A DNA stretch of 31,094 bases from an uncultured Subdoligranulum sp. (lineage in GTDB: Bacteria > Bacillota > Clostridia > Christensenellales > CAG-314), in the NCBI GenBank assembly GCA_902496185.1, contig CABUZX010000013.1, positions 1 to 31,094 of the forward strand, written 5' to 3'. Positions 8,889-15,955 of the stretch are shown here, one piece after another (the stretch's first letter is position 1; each line of letters opens with the position of its first letter). The position numbers and the translations under genes are program-made. The notes beneath the pieces were generated by a model, which did not search any database, had not been told where the DNA came from, and saw nothing but the letters and a program-made list of their open reading frames with translations.

Positions 8889-9260
8889 TTATTTAAGTTC
8901 GGCAACTGCGCCTGCTTCCTTAATTTTTGCAACCATTTGTTCTGCAATTTCTTTAGGTTGAGCTTCCTTAACGGTTGCTGGTACGCCTTCAACAAGGTTT
9001 TTAGCTTCGACCAAGCCAAGACCGGTAAGTTCACGGATAGCCTTGATAACTGCGATTTTGTTTGCGCCGATTTCCTTCAATACAACGTCAAATTCCGTCT
9101 TTTCTTCTACGGGAGCTGCTGCTGCCGCTGCGGGACCTGCTACTACTGCGGTTGCTGCTGCGGATACGCCAAATTCGTTTTCGATTGCTTTTACCAATTC
9201 GTTCAATTCCAAAACGCTCATGGTTTTGATTTCTTCAATAAATTTTTGAATGTCTGCCAT
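8889..9260 (-). CDS. rplL: 50S ribosomal protein L7/L12
   Basis: 123 residues, normal length. An N-terminal dimerisation helix (residues 1-33) binds L10. An Ala/Pro-rich hinge (about residues 34-52) follows, then the C-terminal domain with the KxxVIKxIRELTGLGLxEAK signature that recruits EF-Tu, EF-G and IF2. An AGGAG site precedes the ATG at 9260. Last gene of the ribosomal operon; in most Bacillota rpoB would follow here, but instead there is a terminator and then trkA. Confidence 0.98.
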   Translation of the reverse strand: MADIQKFIEEIKTMSVLELNELVKAIENEFGVSAAATAVVAGPAAAAAAPVEEKTEFDVVLKEIGANKIAVIKAIRELTGLGLVEAKNLVEGVPATVKEAQPKEIAEQMVAKIKEAGAVAELK

Positions 9261-9337
9261 TTTTTTATTCTCCTTATTAATTTTTGGGCTACTATTTTGC
9301 CCTATCGTAAATTTTATTTTTTGTTTTTGTGGCTAAA

Positions 9338-9829
9338 TTAAGCCTCTTGCTTGTCTGCAATTGCTTTGAGCGCGATTGCCAAGCCTTGAATAGGTGCATT
9401 GAGCACGTTTGCCAACATACCGAGCAAAACGGGTTTGGAAGGAATCTTTGCAAGATTTTCCACCATTTTTGCGTCCATATAGTTGCCGTCCATAAATCCG
9501 CACTTAATTTTCATCACGGGGTTTTTGTCAATATTTTCCTTCGTGATTTTTGCAGGCGTGATTTCGTCCTCGTAAGAAAAGGCAATAGCCGTCGTTCCGT
9601 TGAGGTCGTTGTCAAATTGAGTGTATCCCAACTCGTTGAGAGCAATGCGCATCAAGGTATTTTTTTGAACGCTGTAGTCAACGTTGGCTTCTCTATAAGC
9701 CTTACGGAGCAACGTATCTGCAGCAACCGTGATACCTTTGTACTCTACCAAAACAAAAGCTTTTGCTCTTGAAATTTTGTCCTTAAGTTGATCAATAACA
9801 ACTCTTTTTGCTTCTTGATTAGGTCTCAT
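9338..9829 (-). CDS. rplJ: 50S ribosomal protein L10
   Basis: 163 residues, normal length. It forms the base of the ribosomal stalk, binding 23S rRNA through its N-terminal domain and several L7/L12 dimers through its C-terminal helix. AGGAGG lies just before the ATG at 9829. L10, usually as the L10-L12 complex, is the known ligand of the leader RNA immediately upstream, so rplJ-rplL is very likely autoregulated apart from the upstream genes of the same operon. Confidence 0.98.
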   Translation of the reverse strand: MRPNQEAKRVVIDQLKDKISRAKAFVLVEYKGITVAADTLLRKAYREANVDYSVQKNTLMRIALNELGYTQFDNDLNGTTAIAFSYEDEITPAKITKENIDKNPVMKIKCGFMDGNYMDAKMVENLAKIPSKPVLLGMLANVLNAPIQGLAIALKAIADKQEA

Positions 9830-9854
9830 TTTTTTACCTCCTTTTTATATTTGC

Positions 9855-9870
9855 GGAAGGTATTCCTTCC
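9855..9870 (-). other. Small hairpin before the rplJ ribosome binding site
   Basis: A perfect 6-bp stem with a 4-nt loop (GGAAGG/CCTTCC) between the attenuator and the AGGAGG of rplJ. It may hold the translation start open or stabilise the processed mRNA end; the function is not known. Confidence 0.4.
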
Positions 9871-9873
9871 TAC

Positions 9874-9901
9874 AAAAAACCCTTGTACCGCAGTACAAGG
9901 G
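9874..9901 (-). terminator. Attenuator hairpin upstream of rplJ
   Basis: A 9-bp perfect stem (9880-9888 pairing with 9893-9901, CCCTTGTAC arm, 4-nt loop) followed on the minus strand by six T residues. It lies between the L10 leader fold and rplJ, inside the operon, so it is expected to end part of the transcripts before rplJ-rplL. Confidence 0.85.
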
Positions 9902-9919
9902 AAAAAAGTCGTTTAATAA

Positions 9920-9990
9920 AACGTTTTCGCTTGCACCTCGGCAAGATTTACTTTGTACTTGCTGTCTTTGGTCAAGAGTAATTGTTTTTA
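9920..9990 (-). ncRNA. Ribosomal protein L10 leader RNA
   Basis: The minus strand has CCAAAGACAGCAAG (about 9959-9972) and CTTGCCGAGG (about 9936-9945), which pair as GCAAG/CTTGC around the kink-turn-like core. This matches the L10 leader I remember from Bacillota (CAAAGACAGCAGG...CCUGCCGAGG). When L10-L12 is in excess it binds this RNA and lowers expression of the two stalk genes. The intrinsic terminator directly downstream suggests control by transcription attenuation. Confidence 0.85.
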
Positions 9991-10008
9991 ATTTGTAGTT
10001 AAGTCAAA

Positions 10009-10695
10009 TTAATTTTGTTTGTAATTGACTTTTACACCGGGGCCCATTGTAGATGCGATTGTAACGCTCTTTAAATAAGTACCCTTTGCCGCTGCCGGCT
10101 TTGCTTTGATGATAGCGTCCATAATAACCATAAGGTTTTCTTGCAATTTTTCTTTGCCAAAGGACTTTTTGCCGAAAATAACGTGACAAATAGCCGTTTT
10201 GTCAACTCTATACTCAACCTTACCTGCTTTTACGTCGCTGATTGCTTTTGCAATATCCATAGTAACGGTACCGCTCTTGGGGTTTGGCATCAAGCCTTTC
10301 GGTCCCAACAACTTACCTATACGACCAACCAAGCCCATCATATCAGGAGTGGTAATACATACGTCAAAGTCAAACCATCCGCCTTGAATTTTGGTGATCA
10401 TTTCTTCCGCGCCGACGTAGTCAGCACCTGCAGCGGTTGCTTCGTCTGCTTTTGCGCCCTTGGCAATAACCAAAACGCGAACGGTCTTACCTGTACCGTT
10501 TGGCAAAACGACAACGCCACGAACTTGTTGGTCGGCGTGACGCGGGTCTACGCCCAACTTTACGTGCAATTCCAAAGTTTCGTCAAACTTTGCTCTTGCG
10601 GTATTCAAAGCAACGTCGATTGCTTCGCCTACTTCGTAAGTCTTGTATTTGTCAAAAGACTTTAAACTGTCAACATATCTTTTTCCGTAAGCCAT
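10009..10695 (-). CDS. rplA: 50S ribosomal protein L1
   Basis: 228 residues, normal length. It forms the mobile L1 stalk of the 50S subunit and helps release E-site tRNA. The conserved GRIGKLLGPKGLMPNPKxGTV block is visible around residues 125-145. AAGGAGG precedes the ATG at 10695 by 8 nt. It lies 13 nt after rplK. In many bacteria L1 is the repressor of its own rplK-rplA mRNA; no L1-binding mimic was identified here. Confidence 0.98.
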   Translation of the reverse strand: MAYGKRYVDSLKSFDKYKTYEVGEAIDVALNTARAKFDETLELHVKLGVDPRHADQQVRGVVVLPNGTGKTVRVLVIAKGAKADEATAAGADYVGAEEMITKIQGGWFDFDVCITTPDMMGLVGRIGKLLGPKGLMPNPKSGTVTMDIAKAISDVKAGKVEYRVDKTAICHVIFGKKSFGKEKLQENLMVIMDAIIKAKPAAAKGTYLKSVTIASTMGPGVKVNYKQN

Positions 10696-10708
10696 TATTG
10701 CAACCTCC

Positions 10709-11134
10709 TTAGCCTTCTACCACGATACCCATACTGCGAGCAGTACCGGCAATCATGCTACAAGCCGTTTCCAGCGAAGCAGCGTTAAGGTCAACCATCT
10801 TGAGTTTTGCAATTTCTTCAATTTGAGCAGAAGTAATCTTGGCAACCTTATTGGTGTTGGGAGTTGCACTTGCGCTTTCGATACCGCACGCCTTTTTGAT
10901 AAGCACGGGTGCCGGCGGAGTCTTCAAAACAAACGTAAAGGATCTGTCTTGATAAATCGTAACGATAACCGGTATAATAAGACCTTCTTTACCTTGTGTT
11001 TTTGCGTTGAATTCTTTAGTGAATCCAGGGATATTGATACCATGTGGTCCCAATGCGGAGCCTACAGGTGGTGCCGGCGTGGCTTTGCCGGCAGGCAGTT
11101 GCAATTTGACAACTGCAGTAACTTTTTTAGCCAT
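10709..11134 (-). CDS. rplK: 50S ribosomal protein L11
   Basis: 141 residues, normal length. It binds the GTPase-associated region of 23S rRNA and is needed for RelA activation and thiostrepton binding. The N-terminal proline-rich segment (LPAGKATPAPPVGSALGPHG) is fully typical. AGGAG precedes the ATG at 11134. The 91-nt gap to nusG holds only an imperfect A/T-rich palindrome near 11168-11184. Confidence 0.98.
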   Translation of the reverse strand: MAKKVTAVVKLQLPAGKATPAPPVGSALGPHGINIPGFTKEFNAKTQGKEGLIIPVIVTIYQDRSFTFVLKTPPAPVLIKKACGIESASATPNTNKVAKITSAQIEEIAKLKMVDLNAASLETACSMIAGTARSMGIVVEG

Positions 11135-11225
11135 AATTCTCCTATATTTTTTGTGGTTTTAGTGAACGCATAAAATATTTACGCTCTCCCACGTTTTGTC
11201 TGTTTGTGATCTATTAAATTTGTAA

Positions 11226-11756
11226 TCAGTCTAAAACTTCGATTTGAGCAAATTCCATATCAACGGCAGTTTCTCTACCGAACATATTAAGCATCAAACC
11301 AACCTTTTGGTGCATAGCGTCAATACTCTTTACTACACCGATAAGCCCCTCAAACGGTCCGTTGATAACTTTTATATTGTCACCGACTTTTACGTCAAGG
11401 TTTACGGGCGCGTCTTCAAGGCGGAGGCGTTTAACTTCCTCCTCTTCTAAAGGCCAAGCCTTGCCTTGCGGACCGACAAAACCCGTTACTCCGCGGGTTG
11501 TATAAGTAAGCATATACCAAAGCTCTGACGAATAAACAAGCTTGACAAATACGTAGCAGGGCATAATTTTAGTTTCCACTGCTTTTTTTCTTCCGTTTCT
11601 ATCTTCGATTGTTTGTTCTGTCGGTATTTTGATGTCAAGAATCTGATTTTGCAAACCGTTGTTTTCAATCATTTGCTCCAGATTGGCTTTGACAATATTT
11701 TCATACCCGCTATAGGTATGCAAAATATACCATCTTGCTTGCTCAGTATTGCTCAT
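11226..11756 (-). CDS. nusG: Transcription termination/antitermination factor NusG
   Basis: 176 residues. An N-terminal NGN domain (WYILHTYSGYE start) contacts RNA polymerase, and a C-terminal KOW domain (VGDNIKVINGPFEGLIGVV, about residues 125-145) contacts Rho or S10. The start is the ATG at 11756, preceded by AAGGAG, which itself overlaps the secE stop codon; an in-frame start 18 nt upstream would lie in secE's final codons and lacks a site. The secE-nusG order is standard. Confidence 0.97.
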   Translation of the reverse strand: MSNTEQARWYILHTYSGYENIVKANLEQMIENNGLQNQILDIKIPTEQTIEDRNGRKKAVETKIMPCYVFVKLVYSSELWYMLTYTTRGVTGFVGPQGKAWPLEEEEVKRLRLEDAPVNLDVKVGDNIKVINGPFEGLIGVVKSIDAMHQKVGLMLNMFGRETAVDMEFAQIEVLD

Positions 11757-11766
11757 TACAAACTCC

Positions 11767-11982
11767 TTAACCAACCAACAATTTGAGCAATGCGCTCAAA
11801 CCGGTATCGGCGGCGGTGATGATTGCCGTAAATACTATTACTACAATCAATACCGTACCAAGATTTTGCATGACGGTAGCAAAACTCGGCCACGAAACTT
11901 TTTTAAGTTCCGAAGCGCTTTTGCTCAAAAATGCACCGAGACGACTCTTCTTCTTTTGGGTTTTTGCGTCGTTGTTTGCCAT
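11767..11982 (-). CDS. secE: Preprotein translocase subunit SecE
   Basis: 71 residues, the short Gram-positive form with one membrane helix (about residues 45-65). It has the conserved amphipathic segment LKKVSWPSFATV just before the helix. It clamps the SecY channel. GGAGGA precedes the ATG at 11982. It sits between rpmG and nusG, the usual position. Confidence 0.96.
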   Translation of the reverse strand: MANNDAKTQKKKSRLGAFLSKSASELKKVSWPSFATVMQNLGTVLIVVIVFTAIITAADTGLSALLKLLVG

Positions 11983-12027
11983 TGATTTTGTCCTCCGATA
12001 AAAAACTCAAATTTACTGTTTTAACCG

Positions 12028-12195
12028 TTATTTTGCTTCCTTGTGAGCAACGTGCTTTTTGCAGAACGGGCAGTATTTGTTGAGTTCCAACCTGTCGGTA
12101 GTATTCTTTTTGTTTTTGTAACCGTCATAGTTACGTTGTTTACATTCAGTACAAGCCAGAGTAATCTTAACTCTGTTACCTTTTGTGTTTGCCAT
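12028..12195 (-). CDS. rpmG: 50S ribosomal protein L33, zinc-ribbon form
   Basis: 55 residues, translated by hand. The protein starts MANTKGNRVKITLACTEC and has two CxxC pairs (C15/C18 and C42/C45), so this is the zinc-binding paralogue type. An in-frame ATG 6 nt further upstream (12201) lies too near the AGGGGA site, so the ATG at 12195 is preferred. It is the first gene of the rpmG-secE-nusG-rplK-rplA-rplJ-rplL operon. Confidence 0.95.
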   Translation of the reverse strand: MANTKGNRVKITLACTECKQRNYDGYKNKKNTTDRLELNKYCPFCKKHVAHKEAK

Positions 12196-12253
12196 GGTCA
12201 TTTCCCCTGTTTTTTAGCACAAAAATTTGCACCCCCTTTAGAAGTGCTTGATT

Positions 12254-12282
12254 ATCTTACCACAATCAACTTGGTTTGTCAA
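12254..12282 (-). promoter_or_regulatory. Strong SigA promoter of the rpmG-rplL operon
   Basis: The minus strand reads TTGACA (12277-12282, perfect -35), a 17-nt spacer and TAAGAT (12254-12259). The predicted start near 12247 leaves a leader of about 50 nt. Confidence 0.85.
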
Positions 12283-12330
12283 ACAATTTAACGATTTATT
12301 TATATTATTTTTTAACTAAGTAAATACGAT

Positions 12331-12355
12331 AAAAGCGCCCGAAAAATTCGGACGC
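12331..12355 (-). terminator. Terminator after the SPT/SDR operon
   Basis: A 9-bp stem with one G-U pair on the minus strand (12347-12355 with 12335-12343, GCGTCCGAA arm, 3-nt loop) followed by TTTTAT. It lies 12 nt after the dehydrogenase stop codon. Confidence 0.75.
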
Positions 12356-12367
12356 AACCATCTTGAT

Positions 12368-13183
12368 TTATTTTTTGCAGTACATACCGCCAACTATATT
12401 GTTTGACATAGTTTCGGGCAATAATCTTTTTAAAAAAACGAGCGTTTTGTAGCCCGCGCCCGCAGTCACGAGTATCTTGGGACGTTTTTTAGTGGCTTGC
12501 TTGTATATAAGTTTTGCGACGAAATACGCGCTTTTGCCTTTTTGCTCGTCGCGCTCCATAAGACTGACGCTTTTTTGCATACAGGAATACACGTCCTGTC
12601 CCAAAACAGACTTTTGTCTACCTGCCGTAAATTCCGTTTTGGTATCGCCCGGCATTACTACGCTAACTTTTATACCAAAGCCCTTTACTTCCTGCTTTAA
12701 GGCGCACGCCAAAGCGTTTAAAGCAGATTTGCTTGCGGAATAAAACGCCTGAAAAGGTATTGCAAATACCCCTGCAACGCTCCCGACAAATACGATATGT
12801 CCAAAACCTTGCTTTCGCATTTGCCCCAAAAAGGCTTTTGCTGTGTCAAACGCGCCAAAAAAGTTTACGTCAAACTGACGTTTGGCTTCTTGCGTAGTGG
12901 TAAACTCCACCGCGCCGGAAATTCCGTAACCAGCGTTACAAATCACAGCGTCAACACAATCACACCTTTGCAAAATTTGCTCGCGCGCGTTTGTTAAAGA
13001 ATCGGATTGCGTTACGTCGCAATCAAAATGCTCGTAAACCTGATTTGTCTTGCCCGACCTACTTAAATCAAAAACCTTATAGCCGTTTTGGGCAAACAGT
13101 TTTGCCGTTGCAAGCCCTATACCTTTGCTTGCGCCAGTTATCACTACGGTTTTTTGCCTTTTTGAGTCACTTTTTGATTTCAT
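12368..13183 (-). CDS. Short-chain dehydrogenase/reductase, possible 3-ketosphinganine reductase
   Basis: 271 residues, classical SDR fold. It has the NAD(P)-binding TGASKGIG (residues 16-23), CNAGYG (N83-A-G), catalytic S135 and Y148-x3-K152. No signal peptide; probably cytoplasmic. The ATG at 13183 is chosen for its AGAGGT site and lies inside the last codons of the SPT-like gene (17-nt overlap), so the two are translationally coupled. That coupling suggests it reduces the ketone made by the upstream enzyme, as 3-ketodihydrosphingosine reductase does after serine palmitoyltransferase. SDR sequences alone do not give the substrate, so the specific role is inference. Confidence 0.85.
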   Translation of the reverse strand: MKSKSDSKRQKTVVITGASKGIGLATAKLFAQNGYKVFDLSRSGKTNQVYEHFDCDVTQSDSLTNAREQILQRCDCVDAVICNAGYGISGAVEFTTTQEAKRQFDVNFFGAFDTAKAFLGQMRKQGFGHIVFVGSVAGVFAIPFQAFYSASKSALNALACALKQEVKGFGIKVSVVMPGDTKTEFTAGRQKSVLGQDVYSCMQKSVSLMERDEQKGKSAYFVAKLIYKQATKKRPKILVTAGAGYKTLVFLKRLLPETMSNNIVGGMYCKK

Positions 13184-14345
13184 TAAAAACCTCTGCAATT
13201 TTGTCCATTGCTTCGTCCAAAAGTTGATTTGTAAAGGTTGCCATAAGTGACAATCTCAACAAACAAGCGTCGGGCGCAGTTGCCGGTGGCATTACGGGAT
13301 TGACGTATACGCCGTTATTAAACAACATTTTGCCCAACCTTAAAGTATTTTCCGTTGTAGTTTGAGTGTATATAGGCACGATTGGCGTAATACCGTCTCT
13401 ATAGGTTATACCGCGTTTTTTAAGACCACAACGCAAATAATCCGACAAATCCCCAAGTTTTTTTGGCAGTTCAGGATGATTTTTTAAAACTTCCAACGCC
13501 TTTAACGCCCCTGCGCAACAAGCAGGTGTAATACTTGCAGAAAAAATAAAAGGGCGTGAAGTATGTTTGACGTAATCTACCACTTCGTGGCTTGCAAACA
13601 ATGCGCCACCGAGACTTGCAAGAGACTTTGAAAAGGTAATCATTATCATATCTACTTGGTCGGACAAACCAAAGTAGTCTACCGTCCCCCTACCGCCGTT
13701 TCCCAAAACGCCAAAGCCATGAGCGTCGTCAACCAACGTCCTTGCGCCGTACTTTTTGGCAAGAGCAACTATTTCCGGCAACTTTGCTACGTCGCCACTC
13801 ATACTAAACACACCGTCCGTTACAATAAGTATTCCGCTCTTTTCGGGAACTTTTTTGAGTTGCGTTTCAAGGTCCTCCATATCGTTGTGCCTGTAACGCA
13901 ACGTAGTAGCATAAGAAAGTTTGCAAGCGTCAACTATACTCGCATGATTTTCTCTATCGCTCAAAATATAATCGTTTCTGCCCGTTATGGCAGAAATTAT
14001 TCCAAGATTGGTCTGAAACCCCGTAGAAAAGGTCATTGCCGATTGATAACCGACAAATTCGGCAAGCGCTTTTTCTAACTCTATGTGCATATCCAACGTG
14101 CCGTTCAAAAATCTACTACCGCTCACCCCCGAACCGTATTTTTCCAATGCGTCTTTGCAGGCAGATACAACCTCTTCGTTTGTAGTAAATCCGAGATAGT
14201 TGTTGCTCCCCAACATCAACATCCTTTTTCCTTCCATAACAACTTCGGGCGCTTGCCTTGTTTCCAAAACGTGAAAATAAGGATATACCCCCAACTCTAT
14301 AAAAGGCTTTGCCGGATTAGCCTGACATTTTTTAAATAAGTCCAT
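13167..14345 (-). CDS. PLP-dependent alpha-oxoamine synthase, serine palmitoyltransferase-like
   Basis: 392 residues. Fold-type I alpha-oxoamine synthases (SPT, BioF, KBL, HemA) condense an acyl-CoA with an amino acid and release CO2. Visible are H134 (HASIVD, stacks on PLP), D206-D-A-H209, and the Schiff-base lysine K240 in TFSKSLASLGG. That FSKSLAS form, MLGSNNYLG, and the run GSGVSGSRFLNGTLDMH closely resemble Bacteroides-type serine palmitoyltransferase as I remember it; BioF usually has a different Lys context. AGGAGA precedes the ATG at 14345. No biotin genes are nearby, and an overlapping reductase gene follows. Alternatives are an enzyme using glycine or alanine, or an orphan KBL-like protein. 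Confidence 0.85.
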   Translation of the reverse strand: MDLFKKCQANPAKPFIELGVYPYFHVLETRQAPEVVMEGKRMLMLGSNNYLGFTTNEEVVSACKDALEKYGSGVSGSRFLNGTLDMHIELEKALAEFVGYQSAMTFSTGFQTNLGIISAITGRNDYILSDRENHASIVDACKLSYATTLRYRHNDMEDLETQLKKVPEKSGILIVTDGVFSMSGDVAKLPEIVALAKKYGARTLVDDAHGFGVLGNGGRGTVDYFGLSDQVDMIMITFSKSLASLGGALFASHEVVDYVKHTSRPFIFSASITPACCAGALKALEVLKNHPELPKKLGDLSDYLRCGLKKRGITYRDGITPIVPIYTQTTTENTLRLGKMLFNNGVYVNPVMPPATAPDACLLRLSLMATFTNQLLDEAMDKIAEVFNEIKK

Positions 14346-14398
14346 TACGTTTTCTCCTCATAATAAAGTATATTTAACGCTTTTTTTAATATTGACTT

Positions 14399-14427
14399 AT
14401 TATAATAAACCACAAAAATTTAGTCAA
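14399..14427 (-). promoter_or_regulatory. Proximal promoter of the SPT/SDR operon
   Basis: The minus strand reads TTGACT (14422-14427), a 17-nt spacer and a perfect TATAAT (14399-14404), about 54 nt upstream of the SPT-like ATG. Confidence 0.8.
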
Positions 14428-14450
14428 TCATCAAAATACTTAAATAACAA

Positions 14451-14481
14451 AATACTACAATCTTAAAAAAATTGTAGTATT
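14451..14481. terminator. Hairpin between two promoters upstream of the SPT/SDR operon
   Basis: An 11-bp perfect stem (14451-14461 with 14471-14481, AATACTACAAT arm) and a 9-nt A/T loop. On the minus strand it is followed by TTGTTATTT, a weak U tract; on the plus strand by TTTT. It may terminate transcripts from the distal promoter at 14536-14564. Confidence 0.55.
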
Positions 14482-14535
14482 TTTATAATGTATTTTATTT
14501 TAACTTGTTTAATGCATAGAGCCTTTTTTTATTAA

Positions 14536-14564
14536 ATTTTATCACTCTTCTTGTATTGTGTCAA
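14536..14564 (-). promoter_or_regulatory. Distal promoter between the tuf terminator and the SPT/SDR operon
   Basis: The minus strand reads TTGACA (14559-14564), a 17-nt spacer and TAAAAT (14536-14541). The predicted start near 14529 is about 48 nt before the hairpin at 14481. No gene begins between them. Together with the two hairpins and the proximal promoter this accounts for the near 300-nt gap 14346-14644. Confidence 0.7.
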
Positions 14565-14595
14565 TGTAAATCCCGTTAGGGTTTGCTAAAAAAAC

Positions 14596-14626
14596 AAAAA
14601 ACGACTTGAATATCAAGTCGTTTTTT
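14596..14626 (-). terminator. tuf terminator
   Basis: A strong hairpin (14596-14609 with 14613-14626; core ACGACTTGA) flanked by A and T runs, starting 18 nt after the tuf stop, with a long T-rich tail on the minus strand. Confidence 0.9.
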
Positions 14627-14644
14627 ATATTAATGATGATTTAA

Positions 14645-15853
14645 TTACTCAATAATCTTGGTAACAACGCCGGAACCAACCGTTCTGCCACCTTCACGGA
14701 TAGCAAAGCGCAAACCTTCTTCGATAGCGATCGGAGTAATAAGTTTAACGGTGATTGTCGTGTTGTCGCCAGGCATGATCATTTCAGTACCCTTTGCCAA
14801 TTCGATACTACCGGTAACGTCGGTTGTACGGAAATAGAATTGAGGACGATATCCGTTAAAGAACGGGCTGTGACGTCCGCCTTCTTCTTGCTTCAAGACG
14901 TAAATTTGAGCTTCAAAAGCTTTGTGTGGCTTAATTGTGCCGGGCTTTGCAATAACTTGACCTCTTTCGATGTCTGTTCTTTGGAGACCACGGAGCAACA
15001 AACCAACGTTGTCACCTGCATAAGCAACGTCCAACAATTTGCGGAACATTTCAACGCCGGTAACGACTGACTTTTTAATTTCTTCTTCCAAACCAACGAT
15101 TTCTACAGGATCCAAAGGTTTGATTTCGCCACGTTCTACTCTACCAGTAGCAACCGTGCCACGGCCGGTGATGGTGAAAACGTCTTCAACAGGCATAAGG
15201 AAGGGCTTTTCGTTGTCACGAGCAGGTGTCGGAATATAAGCGTCAACAACGTTCATGAGTTCCTTAATAGGAGCATAAACGGGATCATCAATACCAACGC
15301 CGTTTTGAGCTGCGTCCATAGCAAGCTTTGCGCTACCTTTAACGATAGGAATATCGTCGCCAGGGAAGTCGTATTTGCTGAGAAGTTCTCTAACTTCCAT
15401 TTCTACCAATTCAATCAATTCTGCGTCGTCAACAAGGTCTGTCTTGTTAAGGAAAACGACGATATAAGGTACGTTAACCTGTCTTGCGAGCAAGATGTGC
15501 TCACGAGTTTGAGGCATCGGACCGTCAGCTGCAGAAACAACCAAGATTGCGCCGTCCATTTGCGCGGCACCGGTAATCATGTTTTTAACGTAGTCGGCGT
15601 GGCCGGGGCAGTCAACGTGAGCATAGTGACGTGCATCTGTTTGATACTCAACGTGAGCGGTATTGATCGTGATACCACGAGCTTTTTCTTCCGGAGCCTT
15701 ATCGATTTGGTCATAACGCATAACTTCTGCTTTGCCTTGCATTGCCATAACCATTGTGATAGCTGCTGTCAAAGTGGTTTTACCGTGGTCAACGTGACCA
15801 ATGGTACCGATATTGACGTGTGGTTTACTTCTGTCAAATTTCTGTTTTGCCAT
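14645..15853 (-). CDS. tuf: Elongation factor Tu
   Basis: 402 residues. It is the GTPase that brings aminoacyl-tRNA to the ribosome. G-domain motifs are G19-HVDHGKT, DCPGHADYV and NKTD (Thr in the variable place of NKxD); domains 2 and 3 are complete and end VVTKIIE. The start is the ATG at 15853 (MAKQKFDRSKPHVN), with AGGA upstream; an in-frame start 15 nt earlier overlaps the binding site. Last gene of the rpoB-tuf cluster, with its own promoter in the 102-nt gap after fusA, which would allow extra tuf mRNA. Confidence 0.98.
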   Translation of the reverse strand: MAKQKFDRSKPHVNIGTIGHVDHGKTTLTAAITMVMAMQGKAEVMRYDQIDKAPEEKARGITINTAHVEYQTDARHYAHVDCPGHADYVKNMITGAAQMDGAILVVSAADGPMPQTREHILLARQVNVPYIVVFLNKTDLVDDAELIELVEMEVRELLSKYDFPGDDIPIVKGSAKLAMDAAQNGVGIDDPVYAPIKELMNVVDAYIPTPARDNEKPFLMPVEDVFTITGRGTVATGRVERGEIKPLDPVEIVGLEEEIKKSVVTGVEMFRKLLDVAYAGDNVGLLLRGLQRTDIERGQVIAKPGTIKPHKAFEAQIYVLKQEEGGRHSPFFNGYRPQFYFRTTDVTGSIELAKGTEMIMPGDNTTITVKLITPIAIEEGLRFAIREGGRTVGSGVVTKIIE

Positions 15854-15899
15854 TTGAGTTTCCTCCAATAATTGTTTAAATTTTTATTTTTACTCTACA

Positions 15900-15928
15900 A
15901 GTATAATATATTTTAGTATTTTTAGCAA
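15900..15928 (-). promoter_or_regulatory. Internal promoter of tuf
   Basis: The minus strand reads TTGCTA (15923-15928), a 17-nt spacer and TATACT (15900-15905). The -35 area is tandemly repeated: TTGCTAAAAATAC occurs twice in a row, so a second identical -35-like box lies 13 nt further upstream. Confidence 0.65.
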
Positions 15929-15955
15929 GTATTTTTAGCAATTTATTAAAATCGC

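Noticed and set aside
12196..12201. Upstream ATG for rpmG (adds two residues)
   Set aside because: It is only 2 nt from the AGGGGA site, while the ATG at 12195 has normal spacing and the typical L33 N-terminus.
13167..14345. BioF (8-amino-7-oxononanoate synthase) as the primary call
   Set aside because: The Lys motif FSKSLAS and the GSRFLNGTLD block look closer to SPT, no biotin genes are nearby, and a ketoreductase-like gene overlaps; BioF stays as an alternative only.
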